Shown here piece after piece: positions 9,623-14,267 of a DNA stretch of 14,267 bases. The number at the start of each line of letters is the position of its first letter. The stretch's first letter is position 1. A program made the position numbers and the translations under genes. Source of the DNA: Dunaliella salina (lineage: Eukaryota; Chlorophyta; Chlorophyceae; Chlamydomonadales; Dunaliellaceae); contig MU070662.1 of the NCBI GenBank assembly GCA_002284615.2, positions 1-14,267 on the forward strand, given 5' to 3'. The notes beneath the pieces are model-generated. The model ran no database searches and was not told the DNA's origin. It worked only from the letters and a program-made list of their open reading frames with translations.

Positions 9623-9957
9623 TAAGGTAAGGTAAGGTTACATCGCTTTAGGTTATATAGGTTTGGCCTTCAGCCAGGTGGTTTGACTGATGAGCAGGCT
9701 GGTCCCTGCCAGCCTCACAAAAAACATCCATAATATCAGATGTGAACTTGTGCAACCGGTTCAACTTTTGGCTCAAAAAATGGAAAACGTCCTCATTGCT
9801 AACCTCAGAATTGTAGAAACCAGAAGCACCAAGGGAAATTCTTGGTTACATCGCTCTATCCGCCTACAAGGGCAGCTGAGCGGAGACTTAGAGGCCTGTA
9901 ACCAGACCAATTCAAGCAAAAAATGAAAGCATTGCTCAAAAGTCAGGCAAAAGTCAG
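9623..9957 (-). mobile_element. Short LINE family Y 3' fragment inserted in the larger LINE
   Basis: GTGTGTGATAGG (9611-9622) and GTGTGTAATAGG (9958-9969) flank it, a 12-bp duplication with one mismatch. The left end has (GGTAA)n, the LINE 3' tail. Segment 9844-9950 matches 10872-10975 of the sister copy. Between the tail and that segment lies an extra block of about 208 bp (9636-9843) that begins with the same GGTTACATCGCT as 9844-9855, so the fragment is composite. Confidence 0.7.
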
Positions 9958-10198
9958 GTGTGTAATAGGTCCTCATGATTCTACTGGAAGAACGTGCCTC
10001 TTGTGGGGTTAGGCTGTCCAGATTTCTCCAATCCTGGATGATTAGCTCACAAAGCACACCCTCCAAATCATTCATATTAACCCTGGTCCTGGAGCGTACA
10101 GCAGCAGCAAATTGCTGGGCATTGGGCATGTCATTCAGGGCTGTAAAAACCTGGTAAGTCCAGCTTCCTGTCCTGTCAGCAAAACGCATGGGAGTAAG

Positions 10199-10635
10199 CT
10201 AAGGCCATTCAGATTCATTCAGGGCTTGCAATTAGGAGGTTTTGCTAGAACAGATGGATCCCAACAAGTTGCTAGGTTGGATCCCTTCGGACGGACCCAA
10301 CCAAGCAACATGTTAGGCTTCACAGCACCTTACGCAATATTGCGATTCATCAAGGGAATAGGGAACTTCCCTTGAAGGATACATAGCTATGTACGCCTCA
10401 TCATCAGGGCATCGAAGTGAAGTAGAATCCCTGACCTCTGGATTGTAATTGGACGGATCAGGGCTGGCTTTGGCGGCTCAACTACGCCAGTGCTCCGAAG
10501 GAAGCAGATGTCAGGTATGTCACATCAGTAAAGGCTTCCACAAAAAGCGACTGTCATCCTTTTCCCAAGCCATTTGAGTTCATACAAGGAAGGATGCAGC
10601 TTGTTAATGCTGAGGTCTGGGATTTAAACACCCGA
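10199..10635. other. Spacer between two LINE blocks; one hairpin, otherwise nothing recognised
   Basis: There is no credible ORF, no transposon terminus and no similarity noticed to the flanking LINE copies. The only structure seen is the inverted repeat at 10268-10309. Confidence 0.4.
10268..10309. repeat. Imperfect inverted repeat, 17-bp arms
   Basis: GTTGCTAGGTTGGATCC (10268-10284) and GGACCCAACCAAGCAAC (10293-10309) pair at 15 of 17 positions around an 8-base loop. It could form a stable RNA or DNA hairpin. No T-run follows, so it does not look like a terminator. Confidence 0.75.
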
Positions 10636-10662
10636 CAAGGTTTACAAGGTTTACAAGGTTTA
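10636..10662 (-). repeat. Three 9-bp tandem repeats at LINE family X 3' end
   Basis: CAAGGTTTA is repeated exactly three times. A short tandem tail is typical of LINE clades that end without poly(A), so this probably marks the 3' terminus of the element. Confidence 0.75.
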
Positions 10663-10862
10663 CGAGGGAACATAACCTTCAGCCAGAAAATTTGCAAAAA
10701 GTTTGGAAAATTTGGCCGCTCAGTGTGGTGAAAGAAATCCATAAGCTCAGAGATGAAGCGATAAGTCTGAGTGTCTTGGTTTTGAAAAAGAACGAGCTGC
10801 AAAGAGCAGGCATCAGAAAAAAAGAAAGATCCTGTATCATCTGACACTACCCTCTGAGCAGG

Positions 10863-11430
10863 TAAGGTAAGGTTACATTGCTTTATCCGCCTACAAGGGC
10901 AGCTGAGCGGAGACTTGGAGGTCTGTAAGCAGACCAAATTAAGTAAAAGTGAAAGCATTGCTAAAAAAATCAGGCAGGGCATCTCAAGCATGCAGACACA
11001 AATTTGGCTAATTCTAAGACATTAGCTTGGTTCATTAAGTCTCTGAGGCGGATTAGACAACCGGGAGGTGCACAGCTGAACAAATGATGGAACTGATTCC
11101 TCAAGTCTGTCAGATCCTGGGAAGGGCAGCCCAGAATAATGTGCTCTTCATCTTGCACAGTGTGCCAATCGCATTTGTTGCAAACCCTGAGCTCGTAAGG
11201 GCACCTATTCCCGTGATGCCGTTGGGTTTCCACCCGAAGATTGTGGCGGGATAGGCGGAGGCATGAAATGCTGCGCACTAATTTATGTGAAATATTTTGT
11301 CGCAAGTAGAGTGGTAATGGAGGCTTTTTGTTCCTCTTCCTGTCATCCCACCAGCCAGGTACATTGCCTAATGGAATACCAAAGTGTGTGTGATACGTCC
11401 TCATGATTCTGCTGGAAGCATGGGGCTCTG
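10863..11430 (-). mobile_element. LINE family Y copy, 5'-truncated, inserted in LINE family X
   Basis: TGAGCAGG is present at 10855-10862 and 11431-11438, an 8-bp target-site duplication. Removing the insert restores the family X reading frame. The left end has (GGTAA)n, the shared 3' tail. The - strand encodes SSRIMRTYHTHFGI, then a LRLSRHNLRVET segment, then an intact zinc knuckle C-x2-C-x9-H-x4-C (11124-11185) of the kind found C-terminal to LINE reverse transcriptases, ending near SACLRCPA. It is the best preserved and probably youngest LINE fragment here, but only about 570 bp long. Confidence 0.8.
10970..11430 (-). pseudogene. C-terminal fragment of LINE reverse transcriptase protein (zinc-knuckle region)
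   Basis: An open frame of about 150 codons on the - strand ends at the stop near 10970. It carries the R-x-N-L-R-V-E-T motif and the CNKC...H....C knuckle followed by Pro. The reverse transcriptase and endonuclease domains are missing because the copy is 5'-truncated, so it cannot be functional alone. The open frame continues right of 11430 into family X sequence, but only by chance. Confidence 0.65.
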
Positions 11431-11960
11431 TGAGCAGGAAAGGCACTAAAAAGATGTGCACATTTTCTTCTAAGACAACATAGGAAGTTGCAAGGGCAAA
11501 GAAAGATGACGTGCTTTTCATCCTGCCATTGTTCTGAAACAAATAAATCGCATTGAGATGCATGTCCATGCCAATGAGAAGCTTCAACTCGAAATTTATG
11601 GGCGTGCAATCGGAAGCAAGCAATGTTCCTCTGCATATGCCTACCCAAATCCAAATGCAGATACCTAGGAGTATGGAAAGGTTTACCAAGAGCAGAATTA
11701 TGCCGGAAGGGAAGCGCTACCCAGTTATGGTACTTGGCTAACTTGTTTAAATGAACATCGTGTTCAGCGTGATCAGTTGGCCACACGTTCCTATGCCTTT
11801 TCCGTAAATCAACCACAAAATCATTGATCCTAATGGGCTGGCCTGAGTATACGCAATGTGTGAAGGAGTTGCGCCTGTCCAGTCTTTGAAAAACAGATAT
11901 GAACTCTGGCGCCCAGCATTTTCCAGATTTACTACTCATGTCAATATCCGCTCCAAGCAT
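11431..11960 (-). pseudogene. Fragment of LINE family X protein, truncated by the family Y insertion
   Basis: About 175 codons on the - strand contain LNKLAKYHNW, LGKPFHTPRYLHLDLGRHM, then an R-VEASHWHG stretch aligning with the family Y R-VETQRHHG, and QDEKHVIFLCP. Order and spacing match the family Y C-terminus, so the two LINEs are distant relatives. The continuation lies at 10690-10862 beyond the insertion. Confidence 0.6.
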
Positions 11961-12006
11961 CCTACGTAAATGGTTACAAATGGTTATAAAGTTTAGGGAC
12001 CTTCAT

Positions 12007-12030
12007 ATGTATGTATGTACGACATACATA
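12007..12030. repeat. Small (TATG)n palindromic microsatellite
   Basis: ATGTATGTATGT-ACG-ACATACATAC forms a short inverted repeat next to the family X 5' side. It is probably simple-repeat noise or an element edge. Confidence 0.6.
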
Positions 12031-12139
12031 CGGGTTGAACGCGGCTGAGCAGCAGCATGCAGGCCTTTGTAAACTTATAAGCGCAAAAGCTAAAACAACT
12101 CACCCTATTCTCCCATGTTGGTGGAACTATTTACACTGA

Positions 12140-12452
12140 GCGTACCCTGAAGCAATCCAAACAACTAGGACTGGATCACCAGCGTGCTCTAAGCTTGTTC
12201 AGCAACTGCCTGCCCATTCTGTTCAATATGCCCACGAACTAGTTTCCACATGCCGCGTTATTGAAAACAAGAATACTTCCCAAAGCCAGGTTCAAGAGCC
12301 AGGTGCTTCTAGTAACCCTCCAGATCCTCATTGGCTTTCTCTTTTTCCATACCTTGCGGTGGAGGGGACTCATGGCTCTTTTTTGAGCCAATGTGCCTCC
12401 TTTTCCTTAATTGAAAAGAAAAAAGAAAAAAAAAAGAAAAGAAAAACTACGT
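12140..12452 (+). pseudogene. Unidentified element ORF remnant, copy 1
   Basis: A frame open for about 104 codons, with no start ATG, has the pattern SKL-x4-L-x-A-x-S-x-QYA-x2-L-x-ST and later NPPDPHW. The same pattern in the same order appears at 13626-13780 despite nucleotide divergence, which suggests former coding sequence. The family is not recognised; it may be a coiled-coil or gag-like part of a retroelement. Confidence 0.4.
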
Positions 12453-12633
12453 AGGCAGAGAAACCCTCCCTACATCAATTAAGGAAAAGGAGACACATTG
12501 GCTCAAAAGAGAGCCGTGTGCCCCCTCCACCACAAGGTATGAAAAAGGGAATGCTAATGTGGATCTGGAGGGTTACTAGAAGCCTTAATTGATGTAGGGA
12601 GAGTTTCTCTGCCTATTTAGTTTTTCCTTTTCT
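12304..12633. repeat. Nested inverted repeats (A, B-inv, A-inv, B) in repeat copy 1
   Basis: Arm A (12304-12413) pairs with A' (12476-12583), differing at about 11 of 108 positions. B (12436-12482) pairs with B' (12585-12633). The sister locus at about 13750-13917 has A followed directly by B', so an inverted copy of the A-B junction has been inserted between them here. Transcribed, arm A and A' could form a hairpin of about 110 bp with a loop of about 62 bases. Confidence 0.8.
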
Positions 12634-12639
12634 TTTTCC

Positions 12640-13350
12640 TTTGAACACAAAAACACCATTGAGAGCCCACACACAAAAATCTCTGGGGCAGACTCCGCAA
12701 TAAAACAATCACACTACAAGGTTACAATGAGATCAAAGCCTTCAGCCATAAGGTTGGCTGCTCGGCGTGAAGTCCAATCACACTACACACCATACTAATT
12801 GGAGTTGCTGGGACTATCTACAATCCATACACTATTGATCCCCCTGCAAACTTGGCCTTACCAAAGAAAAAAGCCCACAAAACTGCAACACATCTCCACT
12901 ATCGTTCTGTCAAGACCCTAACAAAATCGACAGTGGTGCTCTAGGGGGAGGAGCTACTGGATCGGTCGCTTGCAGGAGAACGAGGCACGCAGCTGGACGG
13001 ATGGCAGACACCTGGCGGGCCCATGTTAACTTCAGTTCTCCCAGCTTGCCTCCATTGTTGGGACTCACGCTTCGTGCCAGCACTGACTGTTGGGTCTGTC
13101 CTGAATGCACGCTGGCTGAACCTCGCGTAGATTTTTAATTTTACTTTTGGCCTATGGATTCTGTGGAGTGTCTGCTGTTGGGCACAAGTCATCAGCATGC
13201 AGAAGATGCAAGACATAAAAAATAGAGGTTCCTGTTCATGTCCCCTAACGATAACAATCAGCTGCAATTGATCAATTGAATCAAAAGATTTCATTGAGAC
13301 AGAGAAGAGAAGGTGCAGCCTGCTTTACTCCATCTGTAGGGTGCGCACAA
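12640..13350. other. Unassigned stretch, nothing recognised
   Basis: TCACACTACA occurs twice (about 12709 and 12779), but no element boundary can be fixed. ORFs of 66 to 117 codons on the - strand (12910-13294) show no motif and look accidental. Confidence 0.4.
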
Positions 13351-13353
13351 GCA

Positions 13354-13406
13354 AGCTCCTCCCAGAACAGAGGCACCCTAGTCAGCTCCTCCCAGAACAG
13401 AGGCAC
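13354..13406. repeat. Tandem duplication, 30-bp period
   Basis: AGCTCCTCCCAGAACAGAGG starts at 13354 and again at 13384; the exact repeat is 23 bp long. Confidence 0.9.
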
Positions 13407-13599
13407 AACCATCTTGCGGAAGTTCAATTCTACGGAAGACACCCGTCCAAAGGATCAGCTTGAGGCCTCCATGCAGCAGCACTGCCCTTTGCGCCGCCAT
13501 ATTTCAAGGGCCTCTGAACCAGTCACCTTTCATACAAATCTGTTAGGTGTGGGTAGTCACCTACACACCCCACACTTTGAGCCATGAAACTTTAAGTTT

Positions 13600-13917
13600 A
13601 AGAGCTTGGTCTCGACACTCGCAAGGCCTCCAAGCTTGCTCTGAAGCTTCACGCTCTTTCTGCCCAGTATGCTTACAAACTTACTAGCACCAGGTAAGCT
13701 TTTGTGAAGACTTCTCTCAACTCTCGTCAAAAGGATCAGGCACAGGCTATTGCCAGTAAACCTCCTGATCCTCACTGACTTCTTTCTTTTGCTTCTCTTG
13801 GTGAAGGGGATGCATGGTGCTTTGGCCGCAGATATCCTCTTCTCTTTAATTGATGCGGGAAGTGTTTTCACTGCCTGCAGAGTTTTTCTTTCTTTCCTTT
13901 CAAGCTTGTCTCCATTC
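13600..13917 (+). repeat. Dispersed repeat, diverged copy 2 of the 12140-12640 family
   Basis: It shares with copy 1, in the same order, an AAGCTTG...CAGTATGC block, CCTCCTGATCCTCACTG, GGTG(A/G)AGGGGA, and TTAATTGATG followed by a (T/C)TTTTTCTTTC stretch. Its translated frame from 13626 keeps SKL...QYA...ST and PPDPH but has in-frame stops, so it is dead. No terminal repeats or target-site duplications could be fixed. Confidence 0.55.
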
Positions 13918-14222
13918 ATTTATGCCTCAAGATAATCTTGCCTGGAGGTGCCTGAGAATAGATAAGAGGTGGGTGATCAACTGGCACACAATGAAATAGT
14001 CCTCTTTGGGAAGCGGAAAGCTGTGTAGAGGCAGGAGGAGCCATGGGGAAAGTGAGCTTCACCTGCATGCAAATGTCTCAAGGAAAAAAAGTTATATATA
14101 GGGGGGATATAGAGCTATATATATCAGCTGCGACTAGGAGGACTGGGAATCAGGGCCAGGATTTTGTTGCGAAATGGGCGTCTTGGAGTACATCACACAC
14201 CCTGAAGTGTATGATCATGCCT

Positions 14223-14225
<3 letters not shown>
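13918..14225. other. Unassigned stretch with small AT-rich tract
   Basis: No ORF or element is recognised. A short TATATA-rich patch lies at about 14092-14125. Confidence 0.4.

Positions 14226-14267
<42 letters not shown>
14226..14267. repeat. (GT)n microsatellite at window end
   Basis: A continuous GT run of about 20 units continues beyond the window edge. Confidence 0.97.

Larger units (their letters stand above)
7935..10187 (-). mobile_element. LINE family Y copy, 5'-truncated, interrupted by two later insertions
   Basis: ATGGGAGTAAG occurs at 7924-7934 and again at 10188-10198: a perfect 11-bp target-site duplication around the whole block. The 3' end (left) carries (CTTAC)n-type repeats on the - strand. 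Three pieces, 7935-8498, 9384-9622 and 9970-10187, align by eye with the copy at 10863-11430 and extend it further 5'. On the - strand they encode the C-terminal part of a non-LTR retrotransposon protein: an NDMPNAQQF-type segment, then SSRIMRTY, then the zinc-knuckle region. Frame breaks and insertions make it dead. A block of about 270 bp (about 7978-8245) absent from the sister copy is unexplained. Confidence 0.8.
10636..11990 (-). mobile_element. LINE family X copy, split by a family Y insertion
   Basis: On the - strand, 11960 down to about 11431 encodes the C-terminal region of a non-LTR retrotransposon protein, ending in a degenerate zinc knuckle (QDEKHVIFLC; the second Cys is replaced by Phe) and AHLFSAFPA. 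The same frame resumes at 10862 (PAQRVVSDD) after the family Y insertion and runs on into about 10690. The 3' end (left) is marked by three copies of CAAGGTTTA (10636-10662), unlike the GGTAA tail of family Y. The 5' boundary near 11990 is approximate and no target-site duplication was found. Confidence 0.6.

Noticed and set aside
10830..10850. SDDTG on the - strand as a possible reverse transcriptase YxDD motif
   Set aside because: In the restored family X frame it lies downstream of the zinc knuckle, so it belongs to the C-terminal tail, and the expected aromatic residue is absent.
7924..11990. CRISPR-like or LTR-retrotransposon interpretation of the repeated blocks
   Set aside because: Repeats are not regularly spaced, no paired LTRs were found, and shared 3' tails with 5' truncation and target duplications fit LINE insertion.
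13557..13919. 120-codon Lys-rich ORF on the - strand
   Set aside because: It is antisense to repeat copy 2, whose + frame is the one conserved with copy 1.

Overview
The window is nuclear DNA from a eukaryote. It holds one spliced gene on the + strand (about 686-7001) followed by about 7 kb of nested, decayed mobile elements. GC-rich exons with long CAG (Gln) runs, GT-AG introns from about 110 bp to 2.7 kb, (CA)n microsatellites and a TGTAA motif after the stop codon suggest a chlorophycean green alga, possibly Dunaliella-like. This is inferred from composition and signals only; no database search was possible.

Left half, 1-7500: a CNOT4/Not4-type RING E3 ubiquitin ligase gene. The eight RING cysteines are split across the second and third coding exons and are spaced exactly as in the CNOT4 C4C4 RING. 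A His/Asn/Ser-rich linker, a large Gln-rich exon and a Pro-rich C-terminal exon follow. All proposed junctions keep frame, giving about 747 aa. No RRM or CCCH finger is visible between the RING and the Gln-rich part, although Not4 family members normally have them. Intron 3 (1512-2661) carries a cluster of (CA)n/(CG)n tracts. Intron 4 (4051-6737) holds nothing recognisable.

Middle, 7900-12000: nested retroelements, all LINE copies on the - strand. A 5'-truncated LINE ('family Y') occupies 7935-10187 and is flanked by an 11-bp target-site duplication. It was later split by an 885-bp DNA element with terminal inverted repeats (8499-9383, 7-8 bp duplication, hAT-like) and by a second short LINE fragment (9623-9957, imperfect 12-bp duplication). 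Farther right, a different LINE ('family X', about 10636-11990) is split by another family-Y copy (10863-11430, 8-bp duplication). The DNA element contains a 112-codon ORF with a C2HC zinc finger followed by a PCNA-interacting-peptide-like motif.

Right end, 12000-14267: two diverged copies of an unidentified repeat family with residual coding potential (about 12140-12640 and 13600-13917). The first copy contains a partial inverted duplication that could fold into a hairpin of about 110 bp. The rest is unassigned sequence, a 30-bp tandem duplication and a terminal (GT)n tract.
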